64,000 nt of DNA, taken from assembly GCF_041261445.1 (NCBI RefSeq), contig NZ_JBGCCU010000007.1, forward strand, positions 434,001 through 498,000. Reading direction: 5' to 3'. The translations under genes and the position numbers were made by a program. This document shows positions 37,401-47,000 of the stretch, one piece after another; the first letter of the stretch is position 1, and every line of letters starts with the position of its first letter. Origin of the DNA: Catenulispora sp. EB89 (lineage in GTDB: Bacteria > Actinomycetota > Actinomycetes > Streptomycetales > Catenulisporaceae). Below the pieces are notes generated by a model, which made no database searches, had not been told where the DNA came from, and saw only the letters and a program-made list of their open reading frames with translations.

Positions 37401-40400
37401 CAGTGAGGCGACCGCCTGCTGCACGAGCCCGGAGTCCCAGCCGAGCAGGGCCAGGTCCTTGCCCGTCACGTCGCCCTTGTCGTCGGTGACCTGGGCGGTC
37501 TGCTTGTACACCGCTTGCAGCGCCGAACGCAGGGTGGTCAGGACCGTGGCCAAACCGCTGTCGTCGGGTAGCGGGCTGCCGTGGGCGGGGACGTCGTCGG
37601 CGAGGATCGCGTCGAGGTCGGCGACGGCGAACCCGGCGGCGGTGATCCGCTGCGCGGCGGCGATGAACCGGTCGGTGGCGGCCGCGAGTTGGTCGCTCGC
37701 CGCCTGGGCGGCCTGCGCCGCGGCCGGCTCGGGGCGGCCGGACGGCAGGATCGGCGTGCCGCCCGCGAGGTCGGACGCACCGCCCCCGGCGTGCTGCGGG
37801 AACCGCGGGTGGGCCGGCGGCTCGACCGGCGCGCCGCCGGACAGGTCCGGTTCGGCGCCGCCGGTACCGGGGCCGGCCGCGGCCGCGGCGAGCGCGGGGA
37901 ACGGGCCGGAGGCGCCGGCGAGTTCGACGAGGCGCAGGTAGTCGGGGATCGACAGGCCGAGCGCCCGCGCCAGGGTGGTCGCCCGCACCAGCGCGGTGAG
38001 ATTCGCCAGGTTGAGCAGGCCGTCCGGCACGACCGCTCGGGCGCCGCCGACGAGTCCGGCCAGTTCCGCGTCGGTGACCTGGAGCACCGCGAGCAGCGCG
38101 GCCGTGACCAAGGGGTCTGCCAGGCTCCCGATGACCGCCAGCTCCGTACGGTCCGCGCGCAACGCGAACGGGTTCGTGACACCCGGCGGCAGCATCACCA
38201 CGGACGGGTCGAGGAACAGCCGGTCGTAGCGCGGCGCCTCGGGATCGGTCGCGTAGACATGGGTTTCCAACGGTGCGTAGAAACACAGCACGTCGTCGAC
38301 CGCCAGGCCGAGCCGCGCCGCGAGATCCGTCAGCGCGGCGATGCAGCGCAGCGTCACGACGTCCAGCAGACCGGCGTTGTTCGAGGCGGCGAGGACCCGG
38401 TCCAGGGCCTGCGCGCTCCAGCCCAGGGCGCGCCGCAACCGCTCGAACCGGTGGAGCCGGTCCAGCGCGGCGGCGTCGAGGTTCTGGACGGTCAGCTTCG
38501 TGGTGTCCACGGTGACGCCGTCGTTCGGGATCCGCATCGTGCCGCCCGGGTTGACGAACCGGGTGTCAAGCACGGCGGTCAGGTCGGCGTAGCGCATGCC
38601 GGCCGCTGCCAGCAGGGCACTGACCTGGCTCAGCGCCGTGACGAGCGCGGCGGGGTCGGTACCGGCCGGGCTGCCGTAGAACTCGGCGAGGGTCCGCGCC
38701 GGCGACAGGACCTGGCCGGTGATGATCTCGGCGGCGACCGTGGACAGGCCGAGCTGTTCGTTGGTGAGCGCGACCAGGGATCCGGGGTGCGTTCCGAGGG
38801 TGCTCAGCAGTTGCACCCGGGTGACGCCTAGCGTGCCGAGGTAGCTGCGGGTCTGCTCGCCCCACAGGTCGAAAGGCAGGTCCCAGGGGTAGATCGCGGT
38901 ACGCAGGGTGTCGTACGCACCCTGGTTCACGAACTGCGGCTGGATGCTCAGCTGAACGGAGTCACCGCTGCTCTGCAGCTGCGTCGGTGCGAACGCCGTG
39001 GAGGGCGACACCGCCGTTTCGAGGTGTTCGTTGACCAGGTCGATGTACGGCAGGGTCAGGTCGGTGTTGTCGCAGTTCAGGAGCAGATCGAGCAGATCGG
39101 GACGGCGCGCGTAGAGGACGTCGGCGACCGGTCCCTCCGTGGAGCCCCGCCCCGGATCGGTCGCACCGCCGCCGAGCAGCCTGAGGTAGTAGAGCAGATC
39201 GACGAGGTACGCCGCCTCGCTGTACAGCGTGCGGCAGTCGGGCACCGCGGCGTAGTCCTCGGAGCCGAACAGGTCCTGCCAATCGGGGATCTGCGCGATG
39301 TCGGCCTCCGGCTTGGCCAGCCAGGGCACGTCGAAGTGGCCGGCGGTGCGCACGTCCGTCACGAGGTTGACGGCGCGGGCGTGCACCCGGGTGGCGCGGG
39401 CGTGGACGGCGTCGGACTCCGCGCGGTCGATCGAGGCCCCGATCCGGCTCGCCAACATGTCCGGCCCGATGCGCGCGACCGACTGCGCCGATCCGAAGCC
39501 GGCGTCGCGCAGGACCTGCATCGCCTCGTAGCGCGGCGCGATCGTGAGCACGCGCTGGATCTCGGCGAGTTCGGCGCGGGCGTCCGGATCCGGCACCGAC
39601 CGGGAGTCGACGGGGGTTGCCAGCAGGTCCAGGTCGGGGTGCGCGGCGAGGAAGCGGGTCCCGGGACGGTCGGCGTGGGCCGGGTCCGCGGAGAGCCGGC
39701 GGGCGACGTGCGCGCTGAGGTAGGACTGCGCGACGCGGGTGCGGATGCCTTCCGCGTAGCGGCTCAGCGCGGCTTCCGGGGACTGTGTGCCCGACGAGCC
39801 GGTGGCGGATGCGTCAGCCTTCGACGCTTCGGCGCTCGCTGAACCGGCGCTCGCTGAACCGGCGCTCGCCGAACCGGCGCCTGACGAACCGGCGTCCGAC
39901 GAGGTGTGCGCGGCCGGCACGCCGCCCGCCTGGGCGATCAGCTGCGGCCACTGGTCGTCCAGCCGGACCAGGTCCCGCGGCGCCGTCAGCTCTCCGCTGA
40001 CGAACCGCGCCAGCAGTGCGACGGTCAAGGCCGGATTCGTTCCGCCGGTCAGGGTGCTGAGCTCGATGGCCAGCCGCAGCCGGGCCACGTGCGGGGCCGC
40101 CTGCGGATCCTCGCCGAGCCGCTCCCACAGCGCGGCGTCGTCGGTGCCGCGGTCCAGATACCCCGAGTACAGCTGTTCGCGCATTGCCGCGTCGGGGACG
40201 GCGGCCGTGAAGACTTCAGCGAGCGGTGTGAGGGGCGCGACGGCCGGATCGAACGCCGTGGCGACCGCATAGTGCCGCACCTGCTCCGCGAAGTCGGCGG
40301 CCTGCTCGGCGGACACCGGCTCGATCAGGTGCGCACCGGCGGCCTCGGTCAGCCGCTCGCGCAGTTCGGCGACGGGCCGCGTGGACAGCACGCTCAGCGT

Positions 40401-40979
40401 CGGCGGCATCCCCTTGCGGAGCAGGCCGTAGAAGTACTGCGCCGGCAGCGATGTCGTGCCGCCGAAACGGGCCGCCGCGGCCAGGCCCGCGAGTTTCGCG
40501 CCGTCCTCCCCGGTCGCCCGGGCCAGGAACGCGATGTCCTGATGGGCCTCGTCGGTGCGGAGCTGGTCGGGCGTGATGCCGTCCAGCAGCGGGGTGATCA
40601 GGGCGAGCAGGCGAGGGTACTCGGCTGGGGCGTCGCCCGGCAGCACCAGGTCCGCCGTCTGGTCGGCCCGCGCGGCGGACCCGACGGTGACGGCGGGCGA
40701 GCCGTCGGCCGTCACCGCCCGCACGACGATGTCCGCCGGCCCGTCCGGCGGGGCGTATTCGAACCGGTAGACACCTGTCGCGTCGGTGACCGTCTCGCCG
40801 AGCAGGGTCTCGGTGCGCAGCCGCCGGGCGGCGACACCGATCGCGACGCCGGGCGCGGCCGTCCCGTCGCTGCGGGTCACCCGCCCGCCGATCGTGTGGC
40901 GCCGCGGGGCCGCGGCGGCTGCGGCGGGGGAGCGGTCGGGCAGTGGAACAGGGTTCTGAGAAAGAATGTTCTGGGACAC
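31449..40979 (-). CDS. TcA subunit of an ABC (Tc) toxin complex
   Basis: The GTG at 40979 (GGAG 6 bases upstream) opens a 3176-aa frame. Residues 25-115 are a carboxypeptidase-regulatory/transthyretin-like domain not found in the classical insect toxins. Helical shell sequence follows. The ABC-toxin N region lies about 1620-1715 and the neuraminidase-like domain about 1780-1900 (DVSRLHMGGFYHDGW, RTWNWRSAWTPW). The long coiled coil and channel region is about 2530-2890 and includes the TcA hallmark FGYWDSLRSGLLAGE. The TcB-binding end is near 2900-3176. TcA pentamers bind the target cell and form an injection channel for the TcB-TcC cocoon. It lies 44 bases after the TcBC fusion, as an operon. 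Length is in the usual TcA range (2300-3200). The target organism is unknown. Confidence 0.93.
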   Translation of the reverse strand: MSQNILSQNPVPLPDRSPAAAAAAPRRHTIGGRVTRSDGTAAPGVAIGVAARRLRTETLLGETVTDATGVYRFEYAPPDGPADIVVRAVTADGSPAVTVGSAARADQTADLVLPGDAPAEYPRLLALITPLLDGITPDQLRTDEAHQDIAFLARATGEDGAKLAGLAAAARFGGTTSLPAQYFYGLLRKGMPPTLSVLSTRPVAELRERLTEAAGAHLIEPVSAEQAADFAEQVRHYAVATAFDPAVAPLTPLAEVFTAAVPDAAMREQLYSGYLDRGTDDAALWERLGEDPQAAPHVARLRLAIELSTLTGGTNPALTVALLARFVSGELTAPRDLVRLDDQWPQLIAQAGGVPAAHTSSDAGSSGAGSASAGSASAGSASAEASKADASATGSSGTQSPEAALSRYAEGIRTRVAQSYLSAHVARRLSADPAHADRPGTRFLAAHPDLDLLATPVDSRSVPDPDARAELAEIQRVLTIAPRYEAMQVLRDAGFGSAQSVARIGPDMLASRIGASIDRAESDAVHARATRVHARAVNLVTDVRTAGHFDVPWLAKPEADIAQIPDWQDLFGSEDYAAVPDCRTLYSEAAYLVDLLYYLRLLGGGATDPGRGSTEGPVADVLYARRPDLLDLLLNCDNTDLTLPYIDLVNEHLETAVSPSTAFAPTQLQSSGDSVQLSIQPQFVNQGAYDTLRTAIYPWDLPFDLWGEQTRSYLGTLGVTRVQLLSTLGTHPGSLVALTNEQLGLSTVAAEIITGQVLSPARTLAEFYGSPAGTDPAALVTALSQVSALLAAAGMRYADLTAVLDTRFVNPGGTMRIPNDGVTVDTTKLTVQNLDAAALDRLHRFERLRRALGWSAQALDRVLAASNNAGLLDVVTLRCIAALTDLAARLGLAVDDVLCFYAPLETHVYATDPEAPRYDRLFLDPSVVMLPPGVTNPFALRADRTELAVIGSLADPLVTAALLAVLQVTDAELAGLVGGARAVVPDGLLNLANLTALVRATTLARALGLSIPDYLRLVELAGASGPFPALAAAAAGPGTGGAEPDLSGGAPVEPPAHPRFPQHAGGGASDLAGGTPILPSGRPEPAAAQAAQAASDQLAAATDRFIAAAQRITAAGFAVADLDAILADDVPAHGSPLPDDSGLATVLTTLRSALQAVYKQTAQVTDDKGDVTGKDLALLGWDSGLVQQAVASLLGTATYTAALTALPAGVSLPPAIPIRFESVDPNTGQLVLVGPMTNDQRTQLDAVSADPAYQSAVQALYNAPRSFVTTQMKTLRTPVYSAPLAAWPADIQLPASLSGRVFFDASLRALCARGYLTADELALLATASADPAFGPAVSALAAAQEAPPAPGNALLTAADASAMFDAPAAPADRFHRVLLVVAPYLRTSLSQATVKQQLGQAAGLDAASAEALLGRWLRSPFRPTALEDFLAPDYVGSDASVVLTRGGFPQQFTTLGLVYRVALLLNRLRVKAADLPFVVGYAPDRWLDPTALPTAPVTGASPLFDGFVALLGLMRLAATIPGGMATPAAVFAAATAPGATEQDALTVLGSRTGWNGGDLSVLSTLVPLDGAPGLADADTLRVLAEAVGILGRLGVSADRASAWLSPDLTADAGQAAWLAAKARYSPTDWPGVAVPMQNTLRGRQRDSLVSYLVAHPLTDSTGAPQWTGVDQMHDYFLLDVETGPAQQTTRIAQGIYSVQLFVQRCLLNLETAVPTTVDPLLVAQWDWMKQYQVWVANQKVFLYPENYFQPDLRLDKTPLFTDFENEIRQQEMTADAAEGGMRGYLQKLGDVSRLHMGGFYHDGWTSLAIDGEHNDKTVYFFGRSQNAPRSYYFRTWNWRSAWTPWQKVDLDIESDVLVPTVFNGTLYVFWPTFTQKAQPTQIQMPEPGGDVPDSAKYYDIAINWSKYVNGQWAPKRTGADSLTTQNMTMDTEIFSGPASFTDKMVFSTWPGVDPFTLVLTCSYNSWFSRPGNTMGYYTGTATLNTAREELTVDGLNYDTADAVGYQEYPLDPPFPSPIGTKVVDNEIFGQGIGYGYLPDPAGPIILGGGTRNANSQLVLSNMAANQPASELPNIRFWLAYPNNYDFGPWSMYVLVFSDQKRSYIIQPYTYWDATAQEHISSYYFSTFYHPHTETLSARLDQGGPAAMYARDVQVNPDTYALEQFDFTQYQPTSEVKGTLPGPGQPIEFDLQTPYGLYNWELFFHLPLLAAQRLSTNQDFVQAQNWFHLIFDPTDRSSDPAPQRYWRTKPFFQTTASDYLNEQLWAIVSGLSSVDITLSAIDQWLANPFQPDVVAQTRTVAYQKAIVMRYLDNLIAWGDQLFRQDTLESVNAATQLYILADELLGARPEEVALPEPDPMSYRELEYVHVVPTVRPAATPVTPPATRAVVAAENLLGATDRAAAARPRITPDLVPGLGINWLYYFTLPRNEKLLGYWDTVADRLYKVRNGLTLDGAPNQPSAFGPPIDPNLLVRATAAGVDLSAVLDDISAPLPHYRFSEMAAKARELVGEVRAFGTALLTALEKRDAEALARLRSGNGLSLLTAARDVRVQQVNEAQYAVAALQESLQLAQQKQTYYSTRPFMNDGETSHAAFVALALENQQLAWEIDLAASVLGYLPDIKIGSPTTMGATLGSTNIIAALRGMSGALNTEAAVFNTSGSMAATVGGYQRRADDWSFQAQQAGGEIVQYEAQIAAAQIRQQMATQELANHDLQLANAKSEDDFLYTKYTTQELYDWMAGQLSTTYFQAYQLAYDVAKRAEQAYRRELGLDDSAFIQFGYWDSLRSGLLAGELLSTDLARMEASYLELNAREFELTKRVSLAQLDPNALLRLKETGTCFVTLPEALFDLDAPGHYLRRLKGVAVTVPCVAGPYTGVNLTLTLLRSTVRADATLTEGKYARQPGDTRFRDYTGATESIVTSGGLEDAGLFETNLRDERYLPFEGSGAVGEWRLALPEQFRQFDYESITDVVLHLRYTARDGGGALAGAAVAGLGSALNTWVHGDGAKALYRAFSARREFADQWYRFVNPPAGTDPTLTFTVSKSRFPFPFQGYGVTATKPQAVLVFSTDLTPDGGRRYLDAYAAGQPLPAALAGPGGTTASGALAPDAALGGQARCGYDDISTQIQDAGQNWTVTVPRAQIATLDPALVAADGTLNPDAVVDLVLVWSYTLGTTAQGGQ
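39831..39890 (-). repeat. Four 15-bp tandem repeats in the TcA gene
   Basis: Four near-identical copies of GGCGCTCGCTGAACC (plus strand) encode a GSASA-type linker near residue 370 of TcA. The last copies carry substitutions. It is an in-frame, low-complexity linker that may vary in length. Confidence 0.7.
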
Positions 40980-41023
40980 GATCGCTCCGTTACTGGGCCC
41001 GCGGCCCCGTGCGAATGGGCTGG

Positions 41024-44000
41024 TCAGTTGAAGAAACTGGGGCGGTCGTAGGTGACGATCCGCATTTTTTCCCCGTACGGGCGGGCCAGGTGCCGGTCCA
41101 CGTCCCGCGGTGTCGTGATGTCGTAGTTGATCTTCGCGCCGACCTTCGGCAGCGTCAGGCGGAAGTCGGGCCTGTTGGCTCCGCCCAGGTACTGGAAGTG
41201 CTGGCTGTAGGGACCGCCCGCGAGCCGCAGCGCGACTCTCTTCTCCAGGACTTGGCCGTAGGCGACGTTGAACAGCTTCAGCGCTCCCATGCCGTTGTTC
41301 TGCGCCCTTCTCAACGTCGCGGCGGTCAGCCTCGGCGCGTGTTCGGCCAGTGCGCTCAGCTGGTGCGGGTCCGCGCGGACCGCCGCGGCGAGGCGGGAGT
41401 TCTCCTCGCCCACCGTGGCCACGAAATGGGCGTCGAGTTCGGCGATCGTCGGCTCTCTGGCGGGTCCGGCAGTGGGCGTCTCGGCGGCGGAGGACGGTCC
41501 GGACCGGGGTGTCTGTACGGGAGCGGCAGCTGCCGGTGCCGACTCGGCGGTCTCCTGGCCCAGCGGCGCGAGTTCCGGCGGCGGCGGCGCGACGCCGCCC
41601 CCTCGTATCGCTCGGGCCGTCCCGATGGCGCCGGCGACGGGCAGTAGGGAGTCGACGAAGTCGCCCAGCCGTCCGTAGGCTTCGATCGTCCCTTCCGAGG
41701 CGCCCGCGGCCCGCGCGATCAGGCGGGGGATCGCGCCGATGGGCGTGCCGACGTTCAGCTCCGCCACGCGGTGCGCCTGCTCCTGGTCGGCCGTGCCGGT
41801 CCGGCCGCTGGCGAACATGTAGACCGTGGTGTCCCGCTTGGGCAGGACCGCGGCCAGGACGTCGCCGGGCAGGCTTCGGGTGGCGCTGGAGATGTGGAAG
41901 AACTCGAAGAACCCGTACTTCGCCATCACCGCGCTGTGGCTGAGGCTGTCGAAGTCGCGCACCATCTCCGGCGTCAGCTTGCGCGAGGCGAGCTCCTGCT
42001 GGACGTGTGCCGCCCGGTCCTCGTCCTCCGAGGCCGTCCCGGTCGGGTCGGTCAGGCGGACGGGATTGTTGTGCACGTAGGCGAAGGTGTTGGTGCCGTC
42101 CGCGATGCCGATCGGGTCGGCGCTGGTCCAGCGGCCGATCCAGCAGGCGTAGTAGCGGTTGCCGTGGTGGTAGAGGCCGGTCTCGACGTCGCGTTCGCGT
42201 CCGGTGAAGCGGTAGCGCTTGAGACTGGTCTGCGCGGCGCCGGCGGCCGACCGGAACGAGGTCGTGCCGTAGGGGTGGTACTCCTCGTAGGAGAGCAGCG
42301 CGCAGTTCTGGTCCACTTCGACGACCGCGCTGCCCAGGTGGTCGTCGAGCTGATAGCGCAGCACCGGAGCGGGGATCGGAGCCGGCCCGCCGTCGACCGT
42401 GATCGTCTCGACGAGGGCGATCCGCTTGGCGCCGTCGGAGACGTGCAGCGTCTCGCGCTCCACCGTGACGGTGCCGGCGACGGTACGCCGGTAGATCTCG
42501 CAGTTCCCGAGGTAGACACGGACGTCGACGGTGCCGCCGTTCTCGATCGTGGCCCGGACCCGCTGGCCGGAGGCGTCGTACTGGTAGGAGACGACTCCGC
42601 CGCCGCCGAGATCGGCGCGGGAGAACCGGTTGCCGGCGTCCCAGTCCAGCCGCGGCAGGTGCGGCATCGCGATCATGTTGCCCGCGGCGTCGTAGGAGTA
42701 CTGCGCGGAATAGGTCCCCGGGGCGTCGCCGGGAAGGCTGGTCGCGCGCAGCCGGTTGCCGTCCGCGGGATTGTCGTGGAGCCGCGTCCAGCTGCCCGCG
42801 CCCGCGGCGTGCGCGAGGGACTGGATATTGCCGGCCGGGTCGTAGACGTAGGTCTCGACGTAGCGGCGCATCGCCTGTGCGTCGTTGGCGTGCGGGATCT
42901 CGAACGGGGGCTGCTCGAAGGGCCCCGGCTGGTCGACGGCCGTCTGGCCGATGTGCTCACGTCCCTCGGCGGTCGCGAGTCTGTACGTGGGCTGATACGT
43001 GTAGAGCCGGTTCGGGGACACCACGGCGTTGGCGAAGTAGAGCGTCTGCTGCGCGGCGTCGTCGACTTCCACGACGTTGCCGACCGGGTCGTAGGTGTAC
43101 GCCAGCGACTGCAGCGTCCGGCCGTCGCCGGCGTGCGCGTCGACCTGCGCGAGGCGGAAGGTGTCCGGTTCGTAGCCGTACTCGAGGGTCGCGCCGCAGC
43201 CGAGCCGGGCCTGGAGCCGGTCGCCGCGCGCGTTGTGGCTGATCGCGCTGACGAAGGGCGTCCAGTCGGCGGCGCCCCGGATCTGGACGTCCGTCCCGAT
43301 CAGCAGGTTGGCCTGGTCGTAGGAGGGCCGGGTGGCGCTGCCGTCGGGCGACGTCGTCAGCGTCACCCGGTTCAGCGCGTCGTACTGTGTCGACGACGGA
43401 TACGCCGTGGCTTCGAGCAGCCCCGCCGCGGCCGCGAGCGCCTGGTCGGGGTCGTCCACGGTGGCCAGGGCGCTCCAGTCCGGTTCTCCGTGCGGGTCTG
43501 CGGTGAGGCGCCGGTAGGCGCCGAGCGGATTGCCTTTGAAGTCGATGTCGGTCGTCCGGGACAGCCCCGCGCCGTCGAAGGTCGCGCAGATCTGGCCGCG
43601 CAGGTTGTGGTCGGCGGCGTTCGCCAGGGACTCGCCGTAGTAGGTCCTGGTGCGCAGCGTCGTGGGGCCGCCGGCCATCGTGGCGTAGGCGTGGGTCACT
43701 CGGTGCGTCGCGTCGTAGCGCCAGCTGAACGCCGTCGCGCGCGCGTCCCAGGCGAACACGGTCTTCCCGGTCACGTCGAGCAGGCTCCAGCGCTCCCCGG
43801 CGTCGGGGCTGCGGGTGTGCGCGGGGTGGCCGAGCATGTCGAAGTCCTGCGACACCACCAGCACGCCGCGGGGATCGGTGACGGCCCGGTGATTGCCCTC
43901 GATGTCCAGCTCCACGAAGGTCGCGAGGAACTCGCCGCCTCCGTTGTCGGCGATCGTGGCGTAGGCGCGGCCCATGGTGTCGAACCGGGTGCCGGTCGGC

Positions 44001-47000
44001 GTGCCCGCGTGCGCGGCGGCCAGTTCCGCGGCCCGCCGCCGGGGGTCGTCCTCCGGCAGCGCGACGCGGTCGGCGTACCAACGGCTGGACAGCACCGTGT
44101 CGTTGCGGTCCCAGTCCTGCTTCTCCCAGGCGGTGAACTCGGTCCGGGCGAAGCTCCCGTCCGGCTGGTCGGTGCGGATCACCCGGCTGAGCGGGTCGTA
44201 GCGCAGGATCTGCGTGACGCCCTGCTGCACGAGCTGCGGCTCGGTGTCGAAGCCGCCGTCGGCGGCGAAGTAGGGTTCGTACTGCTTGATCGGATTGCCC
44301 TTGTTGTTGAAGACGACCCGGCCGGTGCCGATCCAGCGCACCGGTCCCTGCGGGTCGGCCGGCGCGGCCTGGTGCTTGGTCAGGATCGTGCGGCCGCTGC
44401 CGTCGACGTAGGTCCAGATCTCCTGCCATCGCGGGTTGGCGGCGCCGTGCTGTTCCCGCGCGGAGGTGTGGAAGCTCGTCGGCGGATGGTCGAGGGTGTA
44501 CTCCACCGTGACGGTGGGGTCGTCCTGGGCGGAGGGCTCGGGAGTGGACAGGTCGAGCACGTCGCCCTCGCCGGCGCCCGGTTTTCCCAGGACGGCTGTC
44601 GCCATGACCATGCCGAGAGCGTCGAATCGCACCCCGGCCCGGTTGCCGTTGGCGTCGGTGAGCAGCCACGGCTGCAGGACGCGATAGTTGATCTGGGCTT
44701 GGAGCGTGTTGCCCAGCGGATCGGTGACCCGTGTCAGGGCCAGGGTGTGCGCGTCGTAGTCCAGGCTCCACTGGGAGCCGAAGGGGTCGAGGTACCCGGT
44801 TGGCTGGTAGAAGCGCGCCGGATCCAGGGTGTGCCTGGCCGACGGCGTCCACCACGTCGTGTCGCCGCCGCGCTGGACGTAGCCGGCCGTGCGCATCATG
44901 TCGTCGGTGACGCGGGTGCCGAACAGCGCGGTCACGTGTCCGGCCGCGAACGCCTGCCGGTAGCTGCGCCATGGCAGCGCGCGAACGCCGATCTGGCCGT
45001 CCGGCAGCTCCGCGGACAGGTCGTCGGAGGAGTAGGTCTGGACCGAGCGGGCGATCATCCGGCGCTGTGGTGCGAGGCCGGAGAGCTCGTCCTGGTACGG
45101 CACCTCGGAGCTGGCGGCCGTGGCCAGGTCGGCGGCGAGGTCGGCCGCGGCGAACACCTTTCCCGGCTGCGGCGCGAAGCCCGCGGCCTCGTAGGTGCGG
45201 GTGTCGACCGGCACGCCGATCCGCCACCGGTCCGGCGTCTCGACGTCGTTGACCACGGTGTGTTCGGTCACTGCGATCCGGGTCTGGCCCTGAGCCGGAT
45301 CGAGCGGCGACTTCCGGGGATAGCAGACCTCGACCGAGCGCAGGACGTTTCCCCACTCGTCGACGTCGAGGGTCACGCTGTGCGTGGTGCGGGCGTCGTC
45401 GGGCTGCCGCTCGCTGTGGGCGGACAGGCTCTGCCCCGGATTCACGGCGACGACGCAGTAGGGGTTCGCGTCCTGGGGCTGGAGGAGGACGAGCCCGTAG
45501 TTCGACTCGGTGATCTGGTACGGGTTCGCCGCCGAGGCGTCGCCGTCTTCGGCGTACACCTCTTCGCGCAGCACCCGGCCCCGCAGCGCTCGCGCCGCCT
45601 CGCGCTCCTCGTCCGGGGTGAGGCCCGGGGGCAGCGCCGTGTCGGGGAGCGCGGCGCCGGCACCGCCCTGCCAGTATTCGTGGGCGAACTGGGTCGTGAT
45701 GCGCGCGCTGTCGCGGTACCAGCCGGTGTGCTGCCAGCGGCGGATCACCGCGGGCGGCTGGTCCGCCTCACCCGTGGCGTCGGCGAGCGCGTCGCGCTGC
45801 TCGACGTAGCCGAAACCGCGGAACTCGCGCTCGGTCCCGTCGTAGTACCCGTGCCGGTACGCGTACGTACTGACCAGCGTCGTGTCCGCGATCAGGTCGT
45901 TCACCGTGATCTGTGCCACCACCTGCACCGGGAACGGCAGCCGGGTCGCCCACGGCTGTCCGGCGGCCTTGTCGGCGAGGTAGTACTGCGTCGAGGACTG
46001 ATACTGGAACGTGGTGGAGGACCCGCGGCGGTCGTCGACCGAGACCAGCAGGTGCGGCTTGCCCTGGGCCATCAGGTCCACCGCCCAGGCCTGCGGCTCG
46101 CCGTCCGGCCGGGGCTCGGTGAACACCAGGCAGGCGGTGCCCCGGCCGAAGACGTCCGCGACGGACGCGTCCGCGACCTGGCTCGTCGGCGGCGCCACCG
46201 CGATCGTCTCGGCGGCGCTGAAGGAGTTGCCGGCCTCGTTGAACCACACCCGCACGCCGCCGCCGTCGGCCGCGTCGCCGAGGTAGAGCAGGTCGGTCGG
46301 GGCGCTGCCGTCGACGTCGTGCAGCCGCACCCGGCGCTGGTCGAACCGGTCGGGCTGGTCGAAGACCGGGGCGCCGGCCATCGAGATCCGGCCGCCGAAC
46401 CGGCCGTAGCCCAGGGCGGGCCAGTAGTCGACCGAGCCGTTGCGGACCCGCACCAGGTCCGTCAGCCCGTCGCCGGTCATGTCCGCGAGGTACACGCTCT
46501 GCTCGGCGTCGGCGAAGACCAGCCGGGGGCCGAGCCGCTCGCGGGGCTGCACGGCGACGCGCTGCTCCTCGCCGAACCCGTCGAAGCCCTCCGAGGCGTG
46601 CCAGACGAGCGCGTCGTCCGCGGTGATCAGCACGTCCGCCAGGCCGTCGCCGGTCAGGTCGACGAAGCGCAGGTTCGGGTCGTCCCAGTTGACGGACGGC
46701 AGGTGGTCGAACGCTGTGAAGGCGGTCCACTCCTCCGGGCCGACGCCATCGGCCCTGCCGAAGAACCCGCGCGCACCCCCGTCGAGGCTGGCGAGCACCG
46801 GTCGTCCGTCGCCGGCCAGATCGAGCAGGCGCCAGCCGTTCGCGCTCGCGGCGTCCGGCACCGGGTCGCGCTCCGCGGGCGGACCGAAGGAACCCTCGCC
46901 CAGGTTCGGCCGGTAGTGCCAGGTCCCGGCCTGCCCGGCGAGGATCCCTGCGACCCCCTCGGCGTCGAGGTCGAACCACCGGCTGGTGGCGTCGAGCCGG

